Of a DNA stretch of 64,000 nt, positions 1-11,307 are shown one piece after another. The notes under the pieces are model-generated. The model was not told where the DNA came from. It did not search any database and was given only the letters and a program-made list of their open reading frames with translations. Numbering within the stretch: the first letter of the stretch is position 1; each line of letters opens with the position of its first letter. Both the position numbers and the translations under genes were made by a program. Source of the DNA: Cyanophora paradoxa (Eukaryota; Glaucocystophyceae; Cyanophorales; Cyanophoraceae); contig QPMI01000549.1 in the NCBI GenBank assembly GCA_004431415.1, positions 124,001 to 188,000 on the forward strand, in the 5' to 3' direction.

Positions 1-805
1 GTGAACGCATCCGAATTCGAACGGCAGCGCACCGCGCGTCGGCGACGAGGAGGAGCACGTCGCTCTTCTCCACGACGCGCCACAGCTGCCTCCAGACTTC
101 TGCGCGCACGCACGCACCCCGCTCAGCCCCGCAGGCGGCGGGAGGAGAGCAGGCGAGCGCGGGCGCGCGCGGGCGCGCCGAGGTTGTGCTCGAAGAAGTT
201 GAGGCGCTCGGGCTCGTAGGCGGAGTAGACGCCGTCGAGCCAGCGCTGGAAGCTCGCCCGCTCGCTCGCGTCCAGCTCCTCGTGTGTCATCTCCCGGCTC
301 CACGGCGGCCGCCGCGGGATTGTGATCGTCTCCGCGTGGAAGTGGGCCGCCTCGACGGCGCCGCGGGGCCGCTCCGGCGTGAGCGGCCGGCGGCTGTCCC
401 GGATGCGCCGCTCGATTTCCTCCTTCGGCTCCGGCGCAAAGACCGTCCGGAGCTTGTCGCGCTCCGGGGCCGCTGACGCGGATGCGCCTGGCGGCTCCCT
501 CCCCCGCGCGCGGCCGCCGCCTGCGAGCCGAGACGCATGAGAGATGATCCTTTGATCATGTACACCGCCCGTCACTCGCCTGCGCGCGCTGAGCTGGCCT
601 GCGGCTGGTTGCGCCCGCCGCCGCCGCGGCGCTCGTGCTCCTGCCGGGACGGCGGCTGGGACTGCGCATGGCCGTGGGTCACGCCTCCGTGCTGCGCCTC
701 GTGCTCGCCGTCGCCGTCCGCTTGCGCTTTCTTCCTGGCTCGCTTCTCCTGTAGCTGTTTCTTCTTCGCCGCGCCTGAAAAGGCCTTCGCTCGTGTAGAT
801 TGCAT
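1..805 (-). CDS. GNL1: GNL1-type circularly permuted GTPase, 5' part
   Basis: The 5' portion of a nucleolar/nuclear GTP-binding protein of the GNL1 (HSR1/MMR1, YlqF-like) family, which acts in ribosome-biogenesis-type processes. The ATG at 803-805 opens a basic N-terminus with the family signature KKKQLQEKRARKK. An intron near 573-527 separates it from a second exon (about 525-183) that reads IPRRPPWSREMTHEELDASE and then ends at FFEHNL. A further intron (about 182-104) leads to EVWRQLWRVVEKSDVLLLVA, the start of the G domain, before the window edge. The order of these blocks matches animal GNL1 better than LSG1, which lacks the KKKQLQ-type start. The G4/G1 motifs of the GTPase lie beyond the left edge. 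Exon borders are approximate. The gene is divergent from aconitase, about 120 bp away. Confidence 0.85.
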
Positions 806-926
806 CTCGCCGACTCCTCGGGCTCGCCCGAGCGCTTGCCTCTCGACGGCGCCTCTACCCCCCCTCATTCGCCGTTCGACAAGATGGCGCAGCGTGCGTC
901 CCCGGCCTCGCCGCCCCTCGGAATAG
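806..926. promoter_or_regulatory. Divergent intergenic region, GNL1 / aconitase
   Basis: About 120 bp separate the GNL1 ATG (805, minus) from the first possible aconitase ATG (927, plus), so both promoters and 5' leaders must be packed here, or the aconitase leader exon starts further right. No TATA box or other core element is visible. Confidence 0.35.
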
Positions 927-3798
927 ATGTGCCTGCTCAATGAGCTCGTCTCCGGACGGCCGCGCCATACGCGACGCGCGCCGCCCGGCCAGATTTTGTC
1001 ACTGACATGCACCGGCGCAGCGAATCCGTTCGCGGCTCGTCTCGTGAAGTCGCTTGATGGAGCGAAATACTTCTCGCTCCAGGACCTCGGCGATGCCCGT
1101 CTTGGTGCGACAGTCCCGACCTCTTGGCCGGACGTCGCCGCGGCGCCCCTCCCGGCGTCATTCTATCAAGCTAAGGGACCGTGGAGGCCGGCGGGACCGG
1201 ATCGGCGGGCCCTCCCTCCCGTCGCGCCTGTTGAAGCGCCTCTTGACCCCGAAGCGTGCGATCGCAGCTAAGCTCCCGTACTCGATCCGCATCCTCCTGG
1301 AGAGCGCCCTGCGCAACTGCGACGAGTTCTCGGTCCACTCGAAGGACGTTGAGAAGATCCTGGACTGGCAGAACACCTCGAAGCAGGATGTCGAGATCCC
1401 GTTCAAGCCCGCTCGCGTCATCCTCCAGGACTTCACGTGCGCGCCGCTCGCGCGGCTCTCTTCTGCATCGCCCGCAGCCGCTCACACGCGTGCGGCGGCA
1501 GCGGCGTGCCGGCGGTCGTCGACCTGGCGGCCATGCGCGACGCCGTGAAGCGCCTCGGCGGCGACCCGGCGAAGATCAACCCGCTCGTGCCCGTGGATCT
1601 CGTCATCGACCACTCCGTGCAGGTGACACGCGCCGGGACGGCCCCCGCGCCCCGCCCCCGCCCCCGCCGACCGCCGCGGCCGTCGCTTCGCGCAGGTGGA
1701 CGCGCACGGGTCGCCGTCGGCGCTGGAGGAGAACCAGCGGCTGGAGTTCGAGCGCAACGCCGAGCGCTTCACCTTCCTCAAGTGGGGCTCCAAGGCCTTC
1801 AACGACCTCACCATCGTCCCCCCCGGCCCGCCCCCGCCCCGCCCCCGCCCCTCCTCCCTCCCGCCCTTCTAACCTCTTCGCAGGCTCCGGCATCGTGCAC
1901 CAGGTCAACCTCGAGTACCTCGCCCGCGTCGTCTTCAACAAGGTCCTTTCCTTTCCTTTCCTTCCTTCTTTCTTTCTCTTCCTGGCTGAGGGCCGGGGGC
2001 GGGGCAGGACGGGATGCTGTACCCGGACAGCCTGGTGGGCACGGACTCGCACACGACGATGATCAACGGGCTGGGCGTGTGCGGCTGGGGCGTCGGCGGC
2101 ATCGAGGGCGAGGCCGTCATGCTCGGCCAGCCCGTGCGCCCTCCGCTTGATCCTGTTGGGTTCTCGAGCCGAGCTCAAGTTCGAGCTTAGGACGAGGCCG
2201 AGCTCGAACTCGAGCTTGGGATCTAAAGCGCGGTCCCAAGCTTAGAACGCAAAGCGTGCTCTTTGGCTCAAGCTCGCGCGCGGCCGCAGATGTCGATGGT
2301 GCTGCCGGAGGTCGTGGGGTACGAGCTGACGGGCAAGCTCGCCCCGGGGGCCACCGCCACCGACCTCGTCCTCACCATCGTCCAGGTGCACCCCCCCCCC
2401 CCCCCCCCCCCCCCCTCTCTCTCTTTCCTCCCTCCTTTTAGGCTGGGCCTCCTCCTCTTGGCCGCGCCGCCTCCCCCGCCGCGCCCGCTCCCTCACCTCC
2501 CCACCTCCCAGAACCTCCGCAAGCACGGCGTCGTCGGCAAGTTCGTCGAGTTCTACGGTGCGGTACCCCCTGTCTCTCCACCCCCCCCCCCCCCCCCTCA
2601 CCAGGCCGGCCCCCCCGCAGGCGACGGTGTGGGCCAGCTCTCCATCGCCGACCGCTCCACCCTCGCCAACATGGCCCGTACCCCCGCGCTCCTCCCCCCC
2701 CGCCCCCCTCTGAAGCTTCCTCGTACCCCCGCGCAGGCGCCGGAGTACGGTGCGACGATGGGCTTCTTCCCCGTGGACGCCCGCACCATCGAGTTCCTCA
2801 AGCAGACCGGCCGCGACGCCGCCAAGGTCGCCCCGTACCCGCCATTCCGCCTGCCCGAGTGTCTAACGCGCGTGTACCCCCCGCAGGTCGCGACCATCGA
2901 GAAGTACCTCAAGGCCGCCGGCCTCTTCCGCAACTACGCCGACGTGCGCCCCGTACCCCCTCCCCCTTCCCCCTCCCCCCCGCCGACCTCTCCCCCCCGA
3001 CCTTGCCCAGCGCGCGTCGGACCCGGTCTTCTCGTCGACGCTGCACCTCGACCTCGCGACCGTGGTGCCCTGCATGGCGGGCCCCAAGCGCCCCCACGAC
3101 CGCGTCGCCGTCGCCGACATGAAGGCCGACTTCCTCTCCGTCCGCCCCCGCCCCCACCCCGCCCCGCCCTTTCTCCCCTCGAGCCCTGCCGAGCGGCGCC
3201 GGCCGGGGCGCAGTGCCTGGACGCCAAGGTCGGCTTCAAGGGCTACGCCATCCCCAAGGAGAAGCAGGCCGAGGCCGCCAAGTGCGCTGGCCCCCTCCCC
3301 CATCGCCGCCGCGGGCGCGAGCCCCTCTGCAGGATCACGTTCGGGGGCGCGGAGTACGAGCTGCGGCACGGTTCCGTCGTCATCGCCGCCATCACCTCGT
3401 GCGCCCGGGCTGGAGGGGGGGGGGTGGGAGGCAGGGCTACAGCCTAGCGGGGCAGCGGGAGGCCGAGCCGAGGGCGTCGAGGGCGCGGCGCGGCTCCGGC
3501 TCTGACGTCTCTCTGACTGCGAACGAAGGTGCACGAACACGTCGAACCCGTCGGTGATGCTCGGCGCGGCGCTCGTCTGCAAGAAGGCCGTCGAGGCGGG
3601 GCTCTCCATCCGCCCCTACATCAAGACATCCCTCTCCCCCGGCAGGTCCGCACCCCTTCTCCCCGCCCCGCCCTTTCCTTGCCTGCTCGGGACCGACGCC
3701 CCAACCCGCCCCGCCCCGCGCCGCAGCAACGTCGTCACGCAGTACCTGACCCGCTCGGGCCTCATCCCCTTCATGGAGAAGCTCAACTTCCACGTCAC

Positions 3799-3834
<36 letters not shown>

Positions 3835-5988
3835 GTGCGAACTGTACCCCCCTCTCCTCGCACCCCCCCTGCACCCCTGATCCCGTACCCCGCAGCGAGA
3901 TCCCGAACGAGGTCGCCGAGGCGATCACCAAGAACGAGCTCGTCGCCGCCGCCGTGCGCTCCCTCCCCCCTCCGGGGGGTACGTGTGCTTCTCCGTCCGC
4001 GTCCGACGGGGAGGGGGTACAGGTCCTCTCCGGCAACCGCAACTTCGAGGGCCGCGTGCACCCCAACACCCGCGCCAACTACCTCGGTGAACCCGTACCC
4101 CCATCTCCCACTTCTCGAGAGCTCATTTACGTACCCCCAGCCTCGCCCCCGCTCGTCGTGGCGTACGCGCTTGCGGGCCGCGTTGACATCGACTTCGAGA
4201 AGGTCCGTACCCCCTCCTCGATCCTGTACCCCGCCCCTCCCCGAACCCGTACCCCAGGAGCCGATCGGCACGGGCGCCGGGGGCAAGCCGGTCTTCCTGA
4301 AGGACATCTGGCCGAGCCACGAGGAGGTGCCGTACCCCCCTCCCGCCCCGTTTCCCTGCAGGCCGCGCCGTTTTCGAGTACCCCGCCCGCAGGTCGCCGC
4401 CGTCGAGGGCCAGTACGTCGTCCCGGACATGTTCCGCGACGTGCGCTCGAACCCCCGCCGGCCCCTTTTCTCGCTGACCCTCTCCTTCCTTTCAGGTCTA
4501 CTCGAAGCTGGCGAACGGCACGGCGCGCTGGAACGCGCTGAAGGCGCCCGAGGGCTTCCTGTACCCCTGGGACGAGTCGACGTACATCCACAACCCGCCC
4601 TTCTTCCAGACGATGGAGCTCACCGCCCCGACCCGCCCCTCGATCCAGGTCCCCCGCCCTTGACTTCGCCCCTGCGCCGCAGCGTCCTGGCGCTGACTCG
4701 GAACGCAGAACGCGTACGTGCTGCTGAACCTGGGCGACTCGATCACGACGGACCACATCAGCCCCGCCGGCCGCATCGCCGCCAAGTCCCCCGCCGCCCG
4801 GTACCCCCCCCGCGCCCCGCCCCGCCCCCTCCCCCTCTAGCTTCTGACCTCTTCCCCTCCTCCTCCTCTTCGCCGGGGCAGCTACCTGGCGTCGAAGGGC
4901 GTGGAGCAGAGGGACTTCAACACGTACGGCGCCCGCCGCGGCAACGACGAGGTCCCCGCGCCCCCGCCCCCGCCCCTCGCCTTGGCCCCGCACCGCTTAG
5001 CCCTCTTGCCGCCTTGTCCTCTCACCCCCTCTCTCCCGATCCGCCGGGCTCGGCTGACCCCGTACCGCGCCCCAGATCATGGCCCGCGGCACCTTCGCCA
5101 ACTCGTCCATCCTCAACAAGGTGCGCGCCCGCGCGCCCCGCCGCGCCCCTCGGCCGGGCTCTGAACCGACGGCGGCGGCCGCGGCGCGCAGCTGAACGCG
5201 ACGGCGGCGGGGGAGGCGCCGAAGCCGTCGGCGCGGACGGTGCACGTGCCCAGCGGCGAGGCGATGGACACCTTCGACGCCGCCATGCGCTACAAGGCCC
5301 GCCGCCCCGCTCGCCCCCCGCCTCCCGCCCCGTCCCGTCCCGTCCCGTCCCCATCTATCTTCCTGAACGAGGCTTTGGGGCGGGGCAGGCGGACGGCCAG
5401 TCGGTGATCATCCTCGCCGGCGCCGAGTACGGCTCCGGCTCCTCCCGCGACTGGGCCGCCAAGTGCGTATGAATCATCACCGTTTAGAGGAACCTTCGAT
5501 TCTCGCGCGAATCTTTCCTTCCCCCGGGATTCATTTCCTTCCCACGCCTGATGCGCCGCCTCCCTCGCTCGCTGCGCGCAGGGGCCCGTACCTGCAGGGC
5601 GTGCAGGCGGTGATCGCCGTCTCCTTCGAGCGCATCCACCGCTCCAACCTCGTCGGCATGGGCATCGTGCCCCTCCAGGCCCGCCCCCGCCCCGCCCCGC
5701 CACCCGCCCTCTCCTTCGGCCTCGGCCCCGCCTGACGCCCACCCGTGCAGTTCAAGGCCGGCGAGTCGGCCGACTCTCTGAAGCTCACCGGCCGCGAGCA
5801 GGCCCGCCCCGCCCGCCCCGCCCCCGCCCGCTCTCTCGGGCCGAGAGGCCTCTCCGCCCCCCGCCGGCTCGAACCCCGCCGCGCGCAGTTCTCGGTCGAC
5901 CTCTCCGGCGAGCTGACCCCGGGCCGTGACGTCACCGTGCGCCCCCCCCCCCCCCCCCCCCCTCCCCCTCGCTGCGGCCGCGAGCGCC

Positions 5989-6028
<40 letters not shown>

Positions 6029-6234
6029 CGGCCGCAGGTCAAGGTCTCGGACGGCCGCTCCTTCACCGCCAAGCTCCGCTTCGACACGCCCGTCGAGGTC
6101 GCGTATTGTGCGCGCGGGGGGCGCCGGTGCCGCGCCCCGCCGGCCCCCGCCCGCGTAACCGCGTACCCCCTTCGCAGACAAGAACGGCGGCATCCTGCAC
6201 TACGTCCTCCGCCAGATGCTCACCGCCAAGTGAG
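927..6234 (+). CDS. ACO1: Cytosolic-type aconitate hydratase (IRP1/ACO1 family), about 30 exons
   Basis: Aconitase isomerises citrate and isocitrate through a [4Fe-4S] cluster. The exons can be followed almost end to end against the IRP1/ACO1 family. Exon 1 ends at 1104 ([13 protein letters not shown]), exon 2 is 1268-1436, exon 3 is 1502-1622 and exon 4 begins at 1696; the last exon ends with VLRQMLTAK and a TGA at 6232-6234. Cluster ligands are present: a Cys split by an intron at 3400-3529 ([11 protein letters not shown]) and the pair in [12 protein letters not shown] (about 3800-3835). DHISPAG and [14 protein letters not shown] in the swivel domain are intact. Introns are mostly 45-150 bp, C-rich, and often carry GTACCCC. 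Several use GC donors (2674, 5297, 5679, 5802). No mitochondrial leader is obvious and the exact start codon is uncertain; ATG 927 is the first in frame. The domain layout is IRP1-like, but RNA binding cannot be inferred. Confidence 0.93.
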
Positions 6235-7030
6235 CGGCCGGTGCGCCGCTCCCTTCCCCCCTCCTGCTCGCGCCGCGCCCGCCGCCGCCGCCGCGATCGG
6301 CCCCGCCCTCGGCTCACTTCGGGCTGCTGCTCGGCCAGGACGCCGACGCCGACGGCGGCGGGGCCGCCGGGCAGACCCCTCTCCCCCCCGAGCAGCTTCA
6401 GCGTAGGACAGTGCTTGCGAGATCGACGTTTTCGCTTTTCAATTTTAATTATCGCCTGGACTTGCGGAATTGAACTGCAGCGCGTACGGGGTTGCTCATG
6501 AGCATGATTTCTCGTCCTTGGTTTCTGCGGGTACCCTCCGTCCTCGAGTTCGTCTGTGGTTACTCGGGAAGGGCCGGCGCCGGCGCGGGCGCCGCGGTTG
6601 AAGGGGTCGTATCTAGATAGGGGCGCGGGGGCGGGCCGGGGGACCGCCAGGGAGCAGGTAAGCTTCAGGGCGCTTGGCCCGGCCCAGTGGCGCGGAGGGC
6701 CGCGGCCGCGGAATTCGCCGAGTCGAAGGCCGGCCGCAGGGGGAGCCCCGCGGCGGGGCCGGGGCCGGGGTTGGCCGGCCGCGAATCCGAAGGGCGCCGC
6801 GATGGTGCCTGCATTAGATCGGGCCGGCGAGGAGATTTAGAGCTCGATGCGCGCACGGCCCCAGGAGAATTCAAAAGGGACCTCGGCAGTGAATTTCGAG
6901 GGGGCCGCCGTTGGCAATCAGATCTAGAGGCTCGAAGATGCCAGTCGGGTCTTAAATCGGCGCACTCTAGCAGATTGCGATTGGCGCGCGCGGGGATTAT
7001 TGCCCGGACTTGCAAAATTGAACTGCAACG
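6235..7030. other. Intergenic region between convergent genes
   Basis: No convincing coding sequence. This is the space between the aconitase stop and the stop of the minus-strand RCC1 gene. It holds only a pair of diverged direct repeats (6448-6492 and 6996-7042). Confidence 0.5.
6448..6492 (+). repeat. Diverged direct repeat, copy A
   Basis: About 45 nt, roughly 80% identical by eye to 6996-7042, with the shared core GGACTTGC..AATTGAACTGCA. The copies are about 548 bp apart. This is too short and diverged to call an LTR pair; the origin is unknown. Confidence 0.55.
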
Positions 7031-7042
7031 TCAACGGGGATT
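6996..7042 (+). repeat. Diverged direct repeat, copy B
   Basis: Partner of 6448-6492. It overlaps the last codons of the minus-strand RCC1/coiled-coil gene, so the C-terminal residues of that protein may come from a repeat sequence, or the gene may end earlier. Confidence 0.5.
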
Positions 7043-10000
7043 GTCACAGTGTTGAGGCATTTCGATTCGAATACGCATCGCGAGTTCCTTCTTTAACTGA
7101 GCGGAAAGGCAGCCGCTAGCTGCCGGCTCTTGCGAACCCGGGCCTCGCGGCGGGGGCGGGGGCGGGGCGGGGGCGGGGCGGGGCGGGGGCGGAGACGGGG
7201 ACCGGGGCGTGCACGACGGCGGCCGAGGCGGGCCGCGGGCTGACGGGGCGCGCCAGGCCGCCGGGGCTGAAGGGTTGGCGGCGAGGAGGGGCGCGGGGAC
7301 CGCGGGGCGGGAGGGCGGCGAGGCGTCGGGCGGGGAGGGGGCGGCGGGGGCGGGGAGGGCGCGGCGGAGCCGGTGAGGCTCGGGAGCGGTGCGGGCGGTG
7401 CGGGGAGGGCGAGGCCGGCGGCGGCTGCGCGGGCGCCCGCGGGCTGAGGGGCGGGACCGCCGCCGAGGGGGGATCTCAACGCCCAGCGAGGGGCGCCGGG
7501 GGCCCGGGGCCGGTGCGCTCAGGTCCTGCCCCTGCAGCGAGGGCCGCCGCCCGACCGCCGCCGCGCGGTCTGCCGCCGCCGCCACCGCCGCCGCGAGCGC
7601 CGCCGGCGTCGACGAGGCGGGCGGGGAGAGGGGGCCGGCTTTTGCGGCCGCCGGCGGCGGGGCGAGAGGCGCCGCCTTGGCTGGCGCCGTGCCCGGCGGG
7701 GTAGACGACCCCGCGGTCAGTCTGGCGGGTACGGGAATCAGCGGCGGTCGGAGGGGGTGGGGGGTACGACCGGAAAGGGGACGCACATGAAGCCCCCCCC
7801 GATCCGGCGCATGTTCTCCTGGCGCCTCGGCTCGGCCCTGGAAGGGGGGTATAGGTCGGTTGGGGGGTACAGGAGCCGCGGAGGCGCGGCAGGCGGGGCG
7901 GGCCGCGCACGGGGCGATGCGGATGCTGCCCGATTTCGGGGGAGCCTGCTTGGCCTTCTCCTCCTCTGCGGGACGCGTGTTCGAATCCAGGGGCCTCCGC
8001 ACTCCGGTACGGAGAGGGTCAAGGGGGTGGGGGCGTACCGAGCTTCTTCTTGCGCTCCTCCTCGCGCTTCTTCTTCTCCTCTTCGGCCTTCCGTTTCCTC
8101 TCCTCTTCGAGCCGCTTCCGTTCCTCCTCCTCCTTTCTCTTTCGCTCCTCCTCCTCCTCTTTCCTCCTACGCTCCTCCTCCTCTTGTTTCCTGCGCGCGC
8201 AGACCTCGGCTGACCGGCGCCGCCGCGGCGTATCCCCCCGCGTCTTTCTCTCACCTCTTCCTTTCCCTCTCGGCGGCGTCCTCCTCCGCCTTCTGCTTCC
8301 GGGCGCGCGCCGCCTCCTCCTCCTCCTCCCTCCTCTTCTGCTCCGCTAGCCGCTCTGCCGGCCGCGACCTCCCGTCTCGGACCGGCGCGAGGGAGAGCCG
8401 GGCGGGGCGCGGGGGGGGCGAACCCTCCTCCTCCCTCCGCTTTCGTTCCGCCTCTTCCTCCTGCTGTCTCCTCTCCTCCTCCTGCCTCCTCTTCTCCTGC
8501 GGCCCGGTCAAGCTTCGTCCCCCGAAAGACCGGAGCTCCCGCTGGGCTGGGGCGGGCGGGGCGCGCCTCCTCCTCCTCCCTCCTCCTCGCCGCCGCCTCC
8601 TCCTCCTCCTCTTTCCGCTTCCGCTCCGCTTCGGCCTGCGCCTCCGCCTCCGCCCTGGCCCGCTCTGCAGCACGCGCGCACAGCAATCGATATCAGGAGC
8701 GATCAAGCAATCATCGCTGAGGGGGGGCAGGGGCGCGGGCCCTCTGCGAGGCGGCGCTCCTCGCGGGCGGCGCGGGCCGCCTCCTCCTCCGCCTCGGCGC
8801 GCCGCCGCTCCTCCTCCACCTGCCCCGCCCCTCAGCCCAAGGCGACACGGCCGCCCCCGCCCCTCCGCCCCCCGCGCCGTGGGCCCCGCCCCTCAGCCGA
8901 AGGATACGGGGCCCACCGCCCTTCAAACTATCTATCGCCCCCTCTGTCCCCGCCCCGCGCCCCCGCAGCCCGCCCGTCTGACCTTGCGGCGGAGCTCGTC
9001 GGCGAGGCGGGATGCGACCTCCTCCTCCTCGCGTCGCCGCCGCAGCTGCCGCAGCCGCTCCCCGTCCTCCGCAACGACCAGCACGTGCGTCCGCCCCGAC
9101 CTGCGGGGCGCGCGGGTCCAGGCGTGCGGGGAGGGGCGGGAGAGGGGGGAGAGGGGGGCATCGCCACGCACGCGACGGCGGTCGCGCGGCGCTCCCCGAG
9201 CGCCAGCCGCTTCGGCCTCAGCGTCTCCGGGTCCTGCGCGGCGCACTCGATCCCGTGGGGGCGGAAGGGGGGGGGGGGTACGGGGCGCGCCTGCTTGCCC
9301 TCCGCCACGAACGAGTCCCATCCGAAGAGCCACCCCCAGAGCCACACCTGGTAGGGGGGAGAGTCGAGGGGGGTACGGGTGCAGTAGATGGGGGGGGGGG
9401 GGGGGGGGGGAGCGCGGACCTCGCCGCCCGTCGTGAGGACGCACGTGTGGCCCACGCCGCACGCGATCGCCCGCACGGGGAGCGCCTTGTCCCCCGCCAG
9501 GCCCTCCACGCGCTAAAAATAGAATCAGGGGGGTACGCCCCGGAGCGGGGGCGCGCGGCGGGCCTTGGGGGAGCGCTGGCTCTTCGTGTCCCCGTGGCCC
9601 AGCTGCGCGGGGTCCGTCAAACCCCGCCGCGCGTCCAACCCCAGCGGGCGGGGAGCAGGTGGCGGACCTGGCCGCAGCCGCCCCAGCCCCAGGTGAAGAG
9701 CTCGCCGGCCTCGGAGACGGCCACCGTGAACTCCTCCCCGCACGCCACCCGCACCGCCCGCGTCCCCTGCAGCCCCTGCCCCGCCCTGCCCGTCGGTGCC
9801 CGGGGGGGGGGGCGGGAAGAGGGGGGTAGGGGCGCACCTTGACGAGGCCCGGGAGCCAGTCGTCCTTCGTCGAGCCGTGCCCGAGCTGCAGAGGAGGGTG
9901 GTAGGGGAGGTAAGAGCTGGGCCCGGGCGCGGCACCCGCCGCGTTGCCGGCCCCGCACCTGGCCGCAGCCGCCGAGGCCCCAGGTGTAGACCTCGCCCTC

Positions 10001-11150
10001 GTCGGTGAGGACGACCGTGTGGCAGCCGCCCGTCGCCACCCCCGTCGCCCGCTTCCCCGCCAGCTTCGCAACCTGTACCCCGCCCCGCCCGCTCCCTGAG
10101 GCAAGCCGCTCCGCTGCCTGGTCGAGCCGGGGCGGGCGGGCGGGCGCACCCGCGCCGGCGTGCTCTGGTCCTGGTTCGAGCCGTGCCCCAGCTGCCCCGG
10201 CGGCGTCCGTGCGGGGTACAGAGGCGTGCGGGCGAGGGGGGTAGGGGCGCACCTGCCCGAAGTTGCCCTTGCCCCAGGTGAAGACCTCGCCGGCGGCGGT
10301 GCGGGCGACGCTGTGGCCGACCCCGCAGCGGATCTCGGCGACGCGGGCGCCCGAGAGGGCCGCCACGTGCACGGGCGCCGCCGTGCCCTCCGTCGACCCG
10401 ACCCCCAGCTGCCCGCACACGTTGCCCCCGAACGCGAAGACCTCCCCCGCGTCTGACGGCGAGTCAGCGCCGGGTCGGGTCGGCTTAGCGGGGCGGGGCG
10501 GGGCGCGCCGGTGAGGCAGACGGTGTGGCCGGCGCCGGCGGCGACCTGGACGACGCGGTGCTTGGACATGGCCGGCACGGGCACGGGGGCCAGCTGCGAG
10601 TCTCCCGCCGTCCCCAGCTGCCCGTACTTCGACCTGCGCGGCGGCGCCTCAGCGGCCGCTGCGGCGGCGGCGCTGCTCCGCGCGGGCGGCGGGCGGCGGG
10701 GCGGACCAGCCCCAGCAGAAGAGCGCGCCTCCGACTGCGATCGCTCCACGTCAGCGGGCGGGGCGGGGCGGGGCGGGGCGGCCGGGAGCGCCCGCACCTG
10801 TGAACGCCGCGCTGTGCGCTGCGCCGCACGCGACGCCCGTGCAGCACTTCTCTGCGAGCGCGGGCACTTCGGCTGGACTCCGCCGGTCCCGCTTGTCCTC
10901 AAGCCCCAGCTGCCTGCGGCGCCGCACTCTGAGCACCACGAGCGCCTCCGGAAGCAGCGCACGCTGTGCACCCGTCCTCGTTCACGCCCACGCTGAGCAC
11001 CACGAGCGCCTGCGGCAGCGCGGCATGCTCAGGCGCACTGCCGAAGACGCAGCGCGCCGCCGACCCACCTGCTCTTCTTCTACGCTCTGCTCCAGCGGGC
11101 CGCCACCATCTTCGGACTTCGCCTTGGCAGGCGTGCCTGCTGCGGACATG
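7031..11150 (-). CDS. RCC1-repeat beta-propeller protein with charged coiled-coil and Pro-rich tail
   Basis: Start ATG at 11148-11150 (MSAAGTPAKAKSEDGGG). Small exons then give successive RCC1 repeats: QLGLEDKRDRRSPAEVPAL with VACGAAHSAAFT (about 10,910-10,800), KYGQLGTAGDSQL with VAAGAGHTVCLT, GQLGVGSTEG with CGVGHSVART, LGHGSNQDQSTPARV with ATGGCHTVVLT, LGHGSTKDDWLPGLV with VACGEEFTVAV, and LGHGDTKSQRSPKA with IACGVGHTCVLT, about seven blades. Introns fall repeatedly at the GQ|LGHG junction, so one exon is roughly one blade. Downstream (about 9,050-8,050) exons encode E/R/K-rich coiled coil such as VEEERRRAEAEEEAAR, and the last part to 7031 is Pro/Arg-rich and probably disordered. RCC1 propellers act as chromatin or Ran-GEF modules or as general interaction domains; which applies is unknown. 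The end of the gene is less certain than the propeller. Confidence 0.8.
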
Positions 11151-11307
11151 CCAGCCCGCTAGGCGCTGTGCCACGAGGCGCTCTCCGCTGGATGTCGAGT
11201 CTCTCCGGTCCGCGATTCCAACTGCGTCAGCGACTTTTTTTTGCGACGGGTACGCGCACATCTAAACCAGGCGACTCTGACTCTCTGAGGCGATCCAGGC
11301 AGCGCCG

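Noticed and set aside
3529-5472. 647-codon plus-strand frame inside aconitase
   Set aside because: A Pro/Arg-rich off-frame reading through aconitase exons and introns; the real protein is in the spliced frames.
6448-7042. LTR pair or solo transposon from the two 45-nt repeats
   Set aside because: Repeats are short and only about 80% alike, with no target duplication or internal coding sequence.
7757-9436. 559-codon plus-strand frame
   Set aside because: Antisense to the RCC1/coiled-coil exons, with Ser/Leu/Arg-rich shadow composition.
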